Shown here: positions 52,545-64,000 of the stretch, piece by piece
Layout: each line of letters begins with the position of its first letter
Position numbering within the stretch: the stretch's first letter is position 1
Assembly (NCBI RefSeq): GCF_963678635.1
Contig: NC_087069.1
Location: forward strand, 9,498,633-9,562,632
Reading direction: 5' to 3'
DNA length: 64,000 nucleotides
Source of the DNA: Symsagittifera roscoffensis
Lineage: Eukaryota; Xenacoelomorpha; Acoela; Convolutidae
Translations under genes and position numbers: made by a program
The notes under the pieces: model-generated
The model's database searches: none
The model's input: only the letters and a program-made list of their open reading frames with translations
Told to the model about the DNA's origin: nothing

Positions 52545-53100
52545 GTGGTTTACATGTGTCGCCCCTTTTGCGAAATTAACTTTGAATCCGAGGGCGCTTT
52601 GAATCGACCGGATTTTAGCGACGGTAAACATACTGCCGTACGCCGATCGGTTTTTGCTTCGCTGTTCGGGTGTCTTGATAGAATATCTGCTAAGCTAATT
52701 TTTGCCCCCGGCATATGTTGTATCTCAAACCGACCTGAATTAGTCTAACAAGCCACCTTGTTAACCGGCTGAACATTGTCTTATTCTTCTTGTTATTTCC
52801 GTTTAAGAGTGATACGAGCGCTTTATGATCCGTTACTACTTGAAACTTTTGCCTCAACACGTAGTTCAGAAAGTGTTCCGATCCCTACTTAATCGCAAGC
52901 AATTCTAGTTCAATTGTTGAGTATCGCTTTTCGGCGTCATTTAAATACCGCGATGCGAACGAAATTGATCTCCAGCCTTCGGTACTTAGTTGCTCAAGTA
53001 CTGCCCCCAATCCGTTGTGGCTCGCGTCGCACACTACCCGAATATCCTTATGTACATCAAAATGTCTACGAGTTTGATCAAAAAATTCATCAAAAAGTTT
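52545..53100 (-). pseudogene. Gypsy RNase H remnant with a single premature TAG
   Basis: Reading leftwards from about 53060, the - strand gives VVCDASHNGLGAVLEQLS, SISFASRYLNDAEKRYSTIE and, after one TAG (at 52885-52887 on the + strand), FQVVTDHKALVSLLNGNN. A neighbouring frame continues with GAKISLADILSRHP. These are the Ty3/gypsy RNase H motifs in order. About 100 codons have only one stop, so the domain decayed relatively slowly or late. Confidence 0.75.
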
Positions 53101-53169
53101 TACGAGGTCCCTACTTGCCGTTTAAATTTTTAAACGCTTCTTGACACTCCGCTGTCCAGGTGTATTCCA

Positions 53170-53984
53170 TATTTCTGCTTAATAGTGTTCTCGGCGGTGC
53201 TGATGATTCCGCCAATGCTGGTAAGTATTTGTGTAGGCTATGTATGGATCAGATAATTGAGTTAAGAAGCTGAGTTAATATGCGGGGTAGTTTGAGTACT
53301 TCAATTGGCTCGATTTTCCGAATGAGCGGCGTTACTCCTGTCGACGTGATCTTATATCCTAACCATTCTCATTTTGTTTGCGCAAAAATACACATTTTGT
53401 TAATTTTAACGACATATTTTTCTTGACTAGCTTCCTTAGATTTTTTCTCCGCCGTTGAAATATGTTCGATTTCCAATCCGTTTGTGACGACTAAGATGTC
53501 GTCTATAAACGAACGTGTATGTGGATATTCCGAAAGGATGGAATCATTTACCTTTTGGAATTATGCCGGCCTTGTAGTTAAGCCATAAAATTGTGTTTTG
53601 AATCTATACGTTCCGGTTGATCTTCCGCAAACTAGTGAGAAATGTACACTAGTATCTTGACTTAACGGCAATTGTCCGTATGCCTAGGTGACATTAATGG
53701 TGGAAAAAAATTATTGTTTGGCTGACGGCGTCCATCAATTCCTCAATATTTGGCATTTGGAACTTATTCTTATGTACTTGCTTGTTTAATTCACGTGCCT
53801 CCAATGCAAGTCTTACCGAACCGTCCTTCATAGCTGTCATTACAATCGGTGATACAAAAATTTTTCCGAACAATCTTCCAATCTTTCTACATGCCTTTGT
53901 TTGATTACTTTTTTCAATCTCTTTTTCAACTTTCTCCTGCAATGTTATTTGCACTCTTCGTCTTTTTTGTTGAATCAGTATCAA
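53170..53984 (-). pseudogene. Gypsy reverse transcriptase remnant
   Basis: The frame 53984-53694 contains IFVSPIVMTAMKDGSVRLAL, EARELNKQVH and KFQMPNIEELMDAVS, matching the fingers region of Ty3/gypsy RT. The remainder to about 53170, where YxDD should lie, is frame-shifted. Inactive. Confidence 0.7.
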
Positions 53985-54179
53985 ATTGTCTTAAAAATTG
54001 GCTGCCACCTTGTAGTTACGTTTTTTCACGTGTTTGTCACAATTGTAGCACCTCCTGTCTACCGTGTTTTGTATCCCCCTCCCAGTACGGTCCTCGACCT
54101 TGTGTTGCCCGCATTCTTTTTCCCAATTGCTTCGTTATCCGCCTCGAATAAGTCCCACCGGCTCTGTCTAAATTTGTAG

Positions 54180-54771
54180 GCCGCCGCCTCCGTTACTGCT
54201 CGACGCTGTACCTCCGGTCGTAACATAGGTTTTGGCGTGTTTTCCCCCCTCTCTCGTACAATAGGGCTATCCGGTACGCTTCTTCCGGAGTTTTTGTGGC
54301 CCGTTACAACTGATTTTGGGCTTCACGACTTGTCATATTGACAATGAAGACGTCACGTAACACTCTTGAATCCAATGTCCCGAATGAACACCTTGCCGCC
54401 AGTCCACTTAGAACGCCATGAAACTGCTCCAATGACTCCCCGATTCGTTGCTTCCTCGAAAGCAGACGAAACACCTGAAGATTTAATTTCGTTCTTTCTC
54501 GAATTCTCCCTCTATCGCATCGAGCACCCTCGGGTAACGTGACTCTCCCAAATCCAAATGTGGTCTTCGTTTTTGGTACTCCTCCTGTTCCAACTCCAGC
54601 AGGTAAAAGTATCAGTTCGAAATTACAGTTTGTTCCAACGCTAACCCGTTTTTTCCAGGCAGCGCCGCTATCTGTGTGGCGTCCAGCGTATCCGCGTAAA
54701 AGTAGTTCTTTGGAAATATTGAGTGCTTCACAACCATTCTCCATTGGAAGCGGTCTAACCAAAATTCCCAT
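54180..54771 (-). pseudogene. gag: Gypsy gag remnant joined to leader sequence
   Basis: The frame 54771-54304 ends with a Gag-type segment, LLSRKQRIGESLEQFHGVLS, RCSFGTLDSRVLRDVFIVNM and TSREAQNQL. The sense seems to run on in a different frame to about 54180. Its N-terminal half comes from the 296-bp segment that is repeated at 55595-55890, so the long frame is a chimera and its start is not meaningful. Confidence 0.65.
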
Positions 54772-54867
54772 TGCAATGGGGGTTATGCTCTTTTAGCCGG
54801 CCGAAATGATATTATTCCAAGTGGGTTTTTCCCACCAATTGGGCCGTTCACTGCGCCATGTGGAAAA
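54572..54867 (-). repeat. 296-bp leader segment B, copy 1 (contains primer binding site)
   Basis: Appears identical to 55595-55890. On the - strand it begins at the end of the LTR (TTTTCCACA) followed by TGGCGCAGTGAACGG, a tRNA-Ser-like primer site as used by several gypsy elements. Confidence 0.85.
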
Positions 54868-55065
54868 CGCTAATTTGATATTTGATTAAAGATGTAAAGA
54901 AAAAGACAACTGTTTATAATATAGATCAAATGAGACAGTGTTTCAAATGAAATCCGAAGGTGTCAAACAATCCAAAGATGTCAATCATTGAGATGAAATG
55001 AAATGATTGACAAAAGGAACAACAAGAACTAAATGGACTTGGATAACTGATTTAGCACTATGACA
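54861..55065 (-). repeat. 5' LTR of the decayed gypsy element
   Basis: Partner of 49658-49885. On the - strand it starts TGTCATAGTGC and ends in CCACA next to the primer binding site. Confidence 0.7.
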
Positions 55066-55196
55066 CCTCAAAATAACAATAGACTGGCGCCGAAGGCGCC
55101 TTTAGAAAAACTTTAATGTCAGTCAGCCAAAATTTGATTTCTCGAAAAAAGACAGAGGGGGACCCGTTGGGTTGGCAGGGGATCAAATCTCTGAGG
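55066..55196 (-). mobile_element. hAT-like MITE family fragment, copy 5
   Basis: Contains the family landmarks GGCGCCGAAGGCGCC and, on the + strand, AGAGGGGGACCCGTTGGG, in the same inverted orientation as copy 4. About 80 bp of it overlaps in family coordinates with copy 4, so the two are not simply halves of one split element. Confidence 0.6.
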
Positions 55197-55218
55197 AGAG
55201 AAGTGAACTAGAAGAATC

Positions 55219-56266
55219 AAAGCTAAGGAATTATTTAGTTTGCTAGCAAGGCTTGTTTCGGTTCAGCTCATGATTTATATCCAAAGACATCAGGCTTGAA
55301 TGATAATTATATATTTCATTGCTTTTGTAAATCCAGCCCCGGCTCCTAGTTATCTGTTCCTAATCTGTTCGAGACAATGATGACTTAAATTTCAACTCAA
55401 AATTGCGCTCCGGTGAAAATTGGTCTAACTTTCAAGTTTTCTCAACATAAAGAAAGCCCATCCCAGAATTTTTTCAGCCCAACTTCATAGATTTTGTTGC
55501 CGTGCTGCCAGCAACGCAGCCACGTAAACCTCATTATTTAATGGTGGTTAAGCGGATATTGCGCGTTACCAAGTCAGTTCTACCGAGTACTATATTTGGT
55601 ACTCCTCCTGTTCCAACTCCAGCAGGTAAAAGTATCAGTTCGAAATTACAGTTTGTTCCAACGCTAACCCGTTTTTTCCAGGCAGCGCCGCTATCTGTGT
55701 GGCGTCCAGCGTATCCGCGTAAAAGTAGTTCTTTGGAAATATTGAGTGCTTCACAACCATTCTCCATTGGAAGCGGTCTAACCAAAATTCCCATTGCAAT
55801 GGGGGTTATGCTCTTTTAGCCGGCCGAAATGATATTATTCCAAGTGGGTTTTTCCCACCAATTGGGCCGTTCACTGCGCCATGTGGAAAAGCTAAGGAAT
55901 TATTTTGTTTGCTAGCAAGGCTTGTTTCGGTTCAGCTCATGATTTAAATCCAAAGACATCAGGCTTGAATGATAATTATATATTTCATTGCTTTTGTAAA
56001 TCCAGTCCCGGCTCCTAGTTATCTGTTCCTAATCTGTTCGAGACAATGATGACTTAAATTTCAACTCAAAATTGCGCTCCGGTGAAAATTGGTCTAACTT
56101 TCAAGTTTTCTCAACATAAAGAAAGCCCATCCCAGAATTTTTTCAGCCCAACTTCATAGATTTTGTTGCCGTGCTGCCAGCAACGCAGCCACGTAAACCT
56201 CATTATTTAATGGTGGTTAAGCGGATATTGCGCGTTACCAAGTCAGTTCTACCGAGTACTATATTT
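55219..56266 (-). mobile_element. Deleted gypsy derivative: 379-bp direct repeats around segment B
   Basis: Direct repeats 55219-55597 and 55888-56266 (379 bp each, differing at only a few positions) enclose a second copy of the 296-bp segment B (55595-55890), which contains TGGCGCAGTGAACGG next to the right-hand repeat. This is an LTR-leader-LTR layout on the - strand with nearly all coding DNA lost. The ends are not a clean TG...CA, so partial duplication or an assembly artefact remains possible. Confidence 0.65.
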
Positions 56267-58950
56267 AGTGGTTTTGATAGACATAGTGCTGAATACGGCT
56301 TCTAGTCTGACGCATTTTACCCAAAGGAATTTCTGTGCAAGTATTGAAATTCTTCATTTCTGACATTAGTTGATTCTCATATCTGAACCCACAGCCAACA
56401 GATGCTGTTTTTCTAGATGGAATTTTTTCGTGGATTAACCAGAGTAGCATATGCCGTGGCAGTTCAGCCCGGGGGCGCTGACCACCATGTATTAACCATG
56501 CTATAGAGTATCCGGTCAGCACCCTATGTATTAAGATAGGGTGGAGAATTCTCAATGGACTAAGAAAAGGAATAGAATTGGTAAGGTTTCATGGTTTGAG
56601 TGATGCTAAGAGAATGTTTTTTTTTATTTTTGCGTGGAACTGTCTAGTTTTTTTGCAAAAAATTCAGTGCGCGTTACCTAATTGCTGAATATCATTTGTA
56701 CATTATGTGGGAAAGAATTTTCCAATTTATTCAGATTGGTTATAGGTTTCAGAGTTTTAGATGGTAAGAGGGTAAATTTCATAAAACTTTTTTGGCGTCC
56801 GATCTTAACATGTTTTAAGATTGTGTATAAACTTCTCTTTATAATAGTATTTAACATTCAATATAGTAAAATCAGTTTTACTATGTTGTGAGATACGAGG
56901 TTTAGATGGTGAGATGGTAGGTTTGAAAAAAATTTTGAAGTCAGATATTTTTGGAGCTCGATCTTGCCGATACTTCATTTCTTAGCTTGTTTTTACGATT
57001 TGTGATATATAAGAGCTATCGTTTCGTACAAATTTCAATACTTCGATACGGTAAATTTCATATGGTAAGTTTCAGAAAATTTTTTGAGTTTTACTTGCAA
57101 ATACATTTTTATCTTGAAAAAAACTTTTTATCATGAAGAGTCGAAAAAAAATTTTTTTTTTGATGGCAAGTTTGAGATACTAAGCTTCGAAAAAATTAAG
57201 TTTTGATTTGGAGTGTCAGATTATAAACTATTAAATCAGAGAACAATTTTTCTATTTTAAAAAACATAACTTATCCTATTTATATTCCCTCAGGTTATCT
57301 GGGGAAAAATGACAAGAGGGGACTGGTTAACTATTCCGATCCACGAGATAGTAGGGGAAACGTGACAACTCCTCACGGTTGATTATTTTTAAAACAGATT
57401 TATTCTTTTATTCCAAAGATTATCTGGAGAAAGGATGACAGCTCCATCATACTTATTACTTTTATGGTTTTTTTTTGTCTTTTTTTACACAATTTCCCAC
57501 GATCATTTGAAAGGAGCGTGAATTGCTGACGATCATATGACAGAGGGTGACAGGAGAGTGAATAGAGCGTGAATTGCTTTTTTGAGAAATTGATATTTTA
57601 AATTTTCAAGAAAAAGTGAAATACATCCAATCAAAACTGCATGGATTTTTCATTGGAACTAAGCTATTAATGATTAAAGTTTTTCAAGTTGCGAGCAATT
57701 AGAAGTTTCTATCCAGAACAATAAAGAGTTAAACTACATAAACAAATAAACAATTGACTGCATCAATTGAAAACTTACAGCAAATATTTACACCAAAAAA
57801 AATGCACTTTTACATGATTTCCATGATAAAATTCAAAAAATCCATAGCATGAAAATTATTCAAGTTTCTTTGGTAGATTATAAGAAGAAGATAGGCTGAA
57901 ATAATTGCGTAAAACCTACACAACGTATCTGTTTTTCGTGGCTTTTGAGGAACTATTCGCCAATGATGCTTTGTTAGAAAGGAATGCGTTGATCTCTTTC
58001 TAGCCAAAGAATCAGCAAAGTATTAAATTTTATTCAATCGAGCAATTAGTATCCACTGCAATCCTCTATCATTGCTTGGGGCTGAGTTAAAAATTGCTGG
58101 AGAATATTTTGTTAATCGAGGTATTTTATCAGAGGGGAAAGATCCCATGTATCGAACCTGAGCTCCGGAATTTTTTGATGATTTTCAAAAGCGAAAAAGT
58201 ATCCATCTTTGCAATTGTTAGCTGATTTACAATTAAAAACAAAGAAAATGATATTTCGATAAGCAATTTAGGATAAAAAAAGAAAGATTAATGACACACA
58301 CGCATTTAGGTATGCCATTTAAGTTCCATACACAAGCCTTATATAGTGGGCAAAGGTTATTGAACATTTTTTTACAGTCTAGATTGAGGAAGTGTCTTGA
58401 CTTTTTGAATAAACAGCATTCAATTTTTTTTTGAAGAAATACAAAATAGATAGTACATGTTGACAACAACGATAGAAAGCCGAAACTGTTCCGAAACTAC
58501 AATAAATTTTTAGAAACCTGAAAACTCAAATATAACAAAATTCAGCGACTGTTCCGAAAGTTTCCATTTGAATGTTTGATAGTCTTTCTCTCAAGACTAT
58601 CACATCCGTTAATTGGTCCAAGGGAAAGTGTTAAAAAAAACGTTTCAATTGTCAAGCATTCTCTACTAAGCTCTAGATCAAGCAATTTTTCAGCTGCATC
58701 CTGTAGTGAAGTCAAGTAAAAAACTAGAAATTAATGATTTTGTGAATAAATTGGTCTTGACAAGATGGAAAGATAAAGTTCTTGCTATAGTTTCCATGTA
58801 AATGTAATGAGCAGTTTTTCTTTCTAGATTCCATTTCAAAAACATTGGCGTTTTAAGTCATTGTATTTTTAAAGATAAACGTCAAAATTGGAAAATAGAG
58901 AATTTTATTAGGAAATAGTTAAAAATATATTTAGTTAATTTAAAATTAAG
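56267..58950. other. Non-coding stretch, probably including the decayed end of the right Polinton
   Basis: No gene can be supported. The capsid C-terminus and protease of the inverted Polinton should lie left of 58950, but I cannot read them. 57290-57600 has a few local repeats (GAGCGTGAATTGCT, GTTATCTGG(G/A)GAAA). Confidence 0.4.
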
Positions 58951-59168
58951 AAAGTTTGTGGTTCCTCATCTGAGTCATCCTCCGATTTCGATTCATGTAC
59001 TGCTTTTTCTTTTATGAATGCATCAAACACTCTTTCCATCAAAAATTGAAGCTTTGAACTGAGGTGGGTATCACGCATATCTAAATAAGGGTAACGGTCC
59101 GTCTCAATTTCAAACTCGATACTGCTTTCTTCTAAAGAAGTATGGGAACTACTTCTTGTGTCTAAAAT
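58951..59168 (-). pseudogene. Polinton major capsid protein, N-terminal remnant
   Basis: An open - strand frame of about 72 codons contains SSIEFEIETDRYPYLDMRDT, HLSSKLQFLMERVFDAF and an acidic stretch KSEDDSDEEPQTF. The pattern DRYPYLDMRDTHL is the conserved N-terminal strand region of the Polinton major capsid protein, and the acidic insertion before the first jelly roll is known in related copies. The remainder of the gene (to the left) is lost. Confidence 0.6.
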
Positions 59169-59414
59169 GGAAAAAGTGTTTTCAAAAATGGGACTTTATC
59201 AAAAATCTCCAAAAAAGAATTGTTAAAAGCTCTGGACCAAAAATATCTATTTGACTTATCCTCATTTTATTTTCTCAAAAATGTCTTCTCGAGAGCGACT
59301 GGTTTTCGATCTACTTTTTCCAGAAATGTTTGTATTACTTCTACGCTTGGATTTCTTTGTTTCCATCTCCCTACTGATCTCGAACTATTTTCGTTCCAAT
59401 ATATTTTTAAAACG

Positions 59415-59612
59415 TTATGAGTTTTTTTGTCCATTGACAACTTCTCTAAGCTCTGGAGCTGGAATTTGAAAGAAGTCTGCCCAAGTTTTTTTGGCAGCTG
59501 GGACTATAACTTTTCTAATAAAAGGAACTGCAGTTGTCCCAAGCGTTTGCGCAAGAACACCAAATTCTCTTCCAAGCTGTCTTCCAATCTTTTCATATGA
59601 AGTAAAGGGCAA
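59415..59612 (-). pseudogene. Polinton core-like protein remnant
   Basis: 65 codons: GRQLGREFGVLAQTLGTTAV then PFIRKVIVPAAKKTWADFF and APELREVVNG. The xAVPFIRKxxxPAAKK block corresponds to VALPFERQVFPPAAKK at 10.7 kb. The basic SPKQAL tail seen in the other copy is missing, so it is truncated. Confidence 0.6.
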
Positions 59613-60764
59613 CCTTTTCGTATGAATTAAGCATCAAAAATGCTTATCCGAAGTCTTGCGAAACAAGTGAACAGTTTGTGTAATTCCTATGGACTCAGAA
59701 GGAATCTTTCTGCCTATAGTAACCCTTAGTTTTTTTTTTGCTGTGGAAAGAGCTTTTTAATATTTTTTTTAATTGTAGATTCTTAAAGCATTGAGATTAC
59801 ATGTGTTGTCCTGTAGAAATTATTTTTAAAATTTTACTTTGGAAATGGAAGGAAAACAACGCAGTAAAGGAGTTTGTATCATCTACTATAATGTAGTCTT
59901 AACTATGATTATATATCCTTAGTGAATACATTCTCATAATGTTGTAAGAATACTGAGGATAAATTTTTCCAATTTTTTTTTTCATTATAACCTTTGTCTG
60001 ATTTTGTTCTAAATCACAACCAAAAATTTGACCCAAATGAGCATTTTGAAATATAAACACTGATTGATCCTCAGGTAACGAATGGCATTTTTTTATGTGT
60101 AATCTTATTTACTGATACATAATCTCCATTGTTTTTATTTATTGTGCACCTATATCTTCACAAAATTTGTCAATCATGGTTTCAACTATATCAACAATGC
60201 TTGGTTAAAACCCAGGGTAAAAATGCATCGGTTCAATTTGTCTTTTTTCCTCAGAGCTTTCTGGCTAAACTATGAAAGTAAACTTTCCCTCAGTAAGGTT
60301 TTGGTACAATGGAGGGCACACTTTTTTTGAAATAGCAACCTCACAATCTATTTTAAGATCTTTTCGTTTTTAAGGAGAAAGTTTTCGAAAGAAATAAGAC
60401 TTTTAATCGGATAACAATTAAAAGAAGCATTAGAAACTAGCTCGATAAAAAAACTCTATGGCAAGTGATCGATAGAAACCTAAATTAAAACATTTTCTCA
60501 GCTCTATTTTTTCAAATTTTCCCATAATTTTTTTTCGAGATGTTAGATGACGTTTGTAGGAGGTATTTTTCTATATACTGCAAAATTTCAAAAATTTCAT
60601 CAGTTAACTGTGGCTTGTATCTTTTTCGGAACAAAATATCGTTTTTTGGACTTCTCACTCTATTCCCAATTTTGAATTTCGGTTTAGAATTTTATGATTA
60701 ATTTTTTTTGAATTTTTTTTCACGTCTCATGGAAATTTTCCAATAGATCGGTTTTTACGACAAT

Positions 60765-61523
60765 TCAAAAAAGAAACAAATTACTGCAAATTGAGATCAA
60801 ACTTTTCCCCATGGCCTTTATTTGTTTTAAAGACTGAATTAATCTATCTGCAGCTTTTGTTTTACTCGTTGCTGAGGAAATTCCGAAATTTTTCTTGCAA
60901 AAGTTTCTTAAAGTTCCGCCATATTCTATTCCAGTCTCAACCCAAAGTTTTTCAGGAGAATTTTTTTGCGAGAAAATTTTTTTCATAAGGTTGTAAAGTG
61001 GCATACTGTATTTCATTGTTTGAACTTATCTCAAAAAATAACTACATCAACTAATAGTTACTTGACTCCCTTGGATTGACTAGCTAACTTGTCCACAAAA
61101 ACCATTAAAACAATGAGAAACATCTTGAAGTCTTCGGAAATTTGTAGACCATGTCTTGATTTGTAACAATTCTTCTACTTTCGTTTTTGATAAACAATCT
61201 CCTCTTTTTCTCGCTTTTGTTACAATTTTCATTATCTTGGAAACGTGCTTTGTGATCGATAAGCTGGGTAAGGAAATAAAACAAACTGTTCTATACTTTG
61301 TCAATCGTTTAGTGACAAAAGGGTGATGATAGATAACAACTGTAACCTTTCGGTTGAACTTGAAATAACTCTTCTTTTTGTATAGAGGACTTCTTTTATG
61401 TGTAAGTTCTGAAACTTCTTTTCGATTTTTGTTATTACGTCCTCTTTCCGAATGCCATGAAGCTCTCCCCTTAATAGGTTTACTAAACGGTCGCTTAGAA
61501 TCTGACTGAAATTTTTTTGACAA
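60765..61523 (-). pseudogene. Unassigned frames inside the right Polinton
   Basis: 61523-61080 (147 aa, strongly basic, Lys/Arg/Ser-rich) and 61016-60765 (83 aa) lie between the ATPase and the core-like gene, where a minor capsid gene would be expected. I recognise no motif in either. Confidence 0.3.
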
Positions 61524-61589
61524 TTGAGAATGAATTAGTTTCGACGTCTAAGAGAAAACTTTTGAAATATTGGAAGAATAGAGACGTTT

Positions 61590-62338
61590 TGTGCACACAC
61601 ATCGGTCAAAAGTTTGTCTCTTTTCCAGCCGGTAAGTAAAATTTGTTGGAACTGAGCCATTCTTAGAGCAAACTTAAGTCAATCAACTGTTTTGTGGGGT
61701 TAAGTCGATAAGTAAAAGACCACAAGGAATTGATGTTGGATCTGGATACCACTCCTTTAGTTGAAATCGTACACCTAGCTGTCGACTTAATCTATTGATT
61801 TGTAAAACTCCTCTTGGTGACATGAACAAGAATATGTGTGTATTTTGTAATTCATCAGCTCTTCGCAACTTGCTTTGCTGAACCAAATTGTATTTGATGT
61901 ATTTTGTATTCCAGCAGTCGCAGTGGCAATTCGTACAAACTATTTAGAGTTTCAAATTTCGTCGCAAGAATCAACAAACATAAGCAGACTTTTAGTTCCG
62001 TTATTAGGAAGATTTTCAATCAGGTCAAAATCTACTCCTCGGACAAATTTCAGATGTTTTTTTTGCATTTGAATATGACGAGATTGATAAGGTTGATAAG
62101 AGTAAAAAGTTTTGTCTAATGCTGGTTGAAACGTTCCAATTTTCAACCAACCAAAAATAAGATGATTTTTTCTAGATCCACTTGAACCAAGTACAGAAGT
62201 AAAAGTTCGCTCTTTGGTAGATTTTAAATTGTTCATAGGTTTGGAGAAGGTAGAATGTAGCCGACAGCGCTTCATAAGATAGCTACCCAATTTTTGTTTC
62301 TTCACATACTTTGCATAACAAAATTCGAACGATTGCAC
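61590..62338 (-). pseudogene. Polinton packaging ATPase (FtsK/HerA type) remnant
   Basis: The frame 62338-61952 has RTFTSVLGSSGSRKNH, a damaged Walker A (Lys/Thr of GxxGxGK(T/S) altered), and FDLIENLPNN..SLLMFVDSCDE, a Walker-B-like hydrophobic strand followed by D. The frame 61886-61683 gives LQNTHIFLFMSPRGVLQINR, LSRQLG and LLLIDLTPQ. A last piece, SNKFYLPAGK, is read in another frame at about 61612-61650. These blocks in this order are diagnostic of Polinton packaging ATPases, which pump DNA into capsids in related viruses. It is inactivated by Walker A changes and frameshifts. Confidence 0.72.
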
Positions 62339-64000
62339 AATTTTGCATCCAAACTATAAAAAAAATTGGCACAGAAAAACTAAAAGAGATCTATTACATG
62401 TAAGTCCAAACAACTTCCATGATTATCGTTCATAATTTTCTTCATCGAAAACGAAATTTTCTAAATTTACGGGCTTGTCATATGCATCAATCTTATCTCT
62501 AGAAAGAAACCATTGACAATGACATTCAATTAAATTTCAAGAAATTTAGTACATTACAATTATTTTGATTTGCAGTTTGTTTGAAAAAAATCAAGTCCAT
62601 GTTCTGTATGCTTTTGCTTTTCTTTCTGCACAGTTAAGAAATTTCGCACGACAAGAAATGGGTAGTTGCTACACCTCCAATCATATTTTCCATCTTTGAA
62701 TAACAAAAACTGAACTTTTCGGCAAGCCTAGTCATCCAAATTAATGATTTTTGTTTTCAAAATGTCTGACAGAATCTTACTTTTTTCATAACCTTTTCCG
62801 TTTTTGTGGCTTCTAGGTTTTGCAATATTTTATCAAGTTCAGTATAGTTTTAGTAACGCTTCTGCAACTGATTCCATGAAGACTCTCTGCACAGTAAGAA
62901 GATTGGTATATTAGTTTGAGTTTTTTGGGAGGAAAAAGGAATATCCTACAGTTTGTCCATCCTTATAAACTCCTAATTTTTTCAGTATTTTGTTTTCAAT
63001 ACATTAAATATCCAAAACAAACCGGCTCGTGCTGTTAACTGTTGTCTCCGGAGTTTTTTGGTTAAAATGATATACAATCGTACAATCATCTAAAGGTGAA
63101 GCAAGTCATTTTTATATAAAACAAAAACTGAAAAGTAATACAGTCACAGGACCAAGTAAGCATGAACTTGGGAGACTACGTGCAACATCACAAAACCCTG
63201 GTCTTTCTTCCGTAATAAATTTCACAGATCTTGCAGATTCATATAGAATTGCATGTAGTCGAAAGATTTCGGAGGTTACGAAAAATTAACCCAAACAGAA
63301 AATTCCGTATCCAATTAGGCCTCCAAAAGAATTTTTTAGTCCTTTTCTTTCAATTTTTTGTCCGGGTCCAAAACAAAACAGATACAACGAAATCAACTTT
63401 TTCTTGTATTTGACGACAAATCTTGCATTATAATCTAAAAATTTCTTAAATTTTAATTCAATTTCTGAACGTTCATTTTCTGCAGTGCACTCGTCAATAT
63501 TCCTGCTAGATTTTTTGAAAGTCTCTACATAACCTAGTAACGAAGGGTAATTTATAGAGTAATTTATCAGGTAATATCGAGTAATTTATTAAATTCTTTT
63601 CTTTAATTAAGCTGTAAAGATTGATTTTTTTCCATTGGTTTCCAATTCCACGGTATTCTTTAGGTTCTATTTTTTTGATATCAGATCGGATTTTTACCAT
63701 TAAACAGAGTCCACTCAAAATGAGATTTTTGTGAGTCTACGTCCAAATACTGCAAATTTGTTAAAATTTGTGATTCTATAATAGTTAGTTAATTTTTTTG
63801 GGACTTTTCTTCAAGAACAATATGAAAAATTCCCAATTTATTTTAAGAAAAAATTTCTTGAACAACCAATATTCCAACTCAAACTCTTCAACGGGAATAC
63901 AAAATCAGAAATGATTTGCAGGATAAATACATAGGTAAGAAGACACATTAAAAAACCAATTTATTGTACATTACAGTTTTCAACAAACATAAAACCTTCC
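62339..64000. other. Right edge, no supported gene
   Basis: AT-rich with short frames only. It is probably upstream decayed Polinton sequence; no polymerase B or integrase motif is readable. Confidence 0.4.

Larger units (their letters stand above)
49658..55065 (-). mobile_element. Decayed Ty3/gypsy element (- strand)
   Basis: Two diverged direct repeats of about 205-228 bp (49658-49885 and 54861-55065) act as LTRs. Inside, on the - strand, come a primer site and leader, gag (to 54304), RT (about 53984), RNase H (about 53060-52680), integrase (about 51900-51130) and a Lys/Ser-rich pol tail (50801-50211). Stops and frame shifts occur throughout. The LTRs are far more diverged than those of the giant element, so this insertion is old. 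No clean target duplication is found. Confidence 0.8.
58951..62338 (-). mobile_element. Decayed Polinton/Maverick element (right relic, inverted)
   Basis: On the - strand, in order from right to left, come packaging ATPase remnants (62338-61590), two unassigned frames, a core-like protein (59612-59415) and a major-capsid N-terminus (59168-58951). The order ATPase, core, capsid is that of Polintons. The core-like piece is homologous to the one at 10.65 kb, so the window holds two copies of a related element in opposite orientation. The upstream end probably lies beyond the window. Confidence 0.7.

Noticed and set aside
55502-55819. + strand frame of 105 codons, repeated at 54539-54796
   Set aside because: It is the antisense of the repeated 296-bp gypsy leader segment, so its repetition does not indicate a gene.

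Overview
The window looks like nuclear DNA of an invertebrate animal, from a draft assembly: it contains a run of exactly 200 N. It is AT-rich, has no operons or Shine-Dalgarno sites, and is crowded with animal-type mobile elements: Polinton/Maverick relics, Ty3/gypsy-type LTR elements and hAT-like miniature elements. I cannot name the species. There is no CRISPR array, and I recognise no rRNA or tRNA gene.

Layout. 0.96-2.3 kb holds a broken Ty3/gypsy gag that runs into the assembly gap (2374-2573). About 7-12.8 kb is a decayed Polinton on the + strand, with recognisable minor capsid, core-like, major capsid and protease remnants. At 13.16-13.58 kb lies a hAT-like MITE. 13910-32824 is the most striking unit: an 18.9-kb LTR retroelement with nearly identical 410-bp LTRs, a perfect 4-bp target duplication (TTAT) and intact reading frames. 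Two ORFs precede gag. They are followed by gag, a full protease-RT-RNase H-integrase pol, two small hydrophobic ORFs, an ATG-less 1.1-kb ORF, an envelope-like glycoprotein and a novel 602-aa ORF. A candidate 76-nt intron begins three bases after the last stop codon. A second MITE (33.3 kb) and a tiny third one (35.5 kb) lie to its right.

35825-42397 is an intact intronless ORF for a 2190-aa SecA-like DEAD/helicase-type ATPase. A 3.3-kb block covering its last third plus downstream DNA is tandemly duplicated, giving a frameshifted pseudogene at 43.9-45.7 kb. 49.2-56.3 kb is a nest of decayed elements on the - strand: a Ty3/gypsy with gag, RT, RNase H and integrase remnants, a deleted derivative flanked by 379-bp direct repeats, and pieces of the MITE family. 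58.95-62.34 kb is a second, inverted Polinton relic (ATPase, core-like and major-capsid N-terminus) that probably continues past the window end.

The genes that may still work are those of the giant retroelement, which look like one overlapping, virus-like transcription unit, and the SecA-like gene. Almost everything else is mobile-element debris. Assignments rest on motif recognition by eye; no database search was run.
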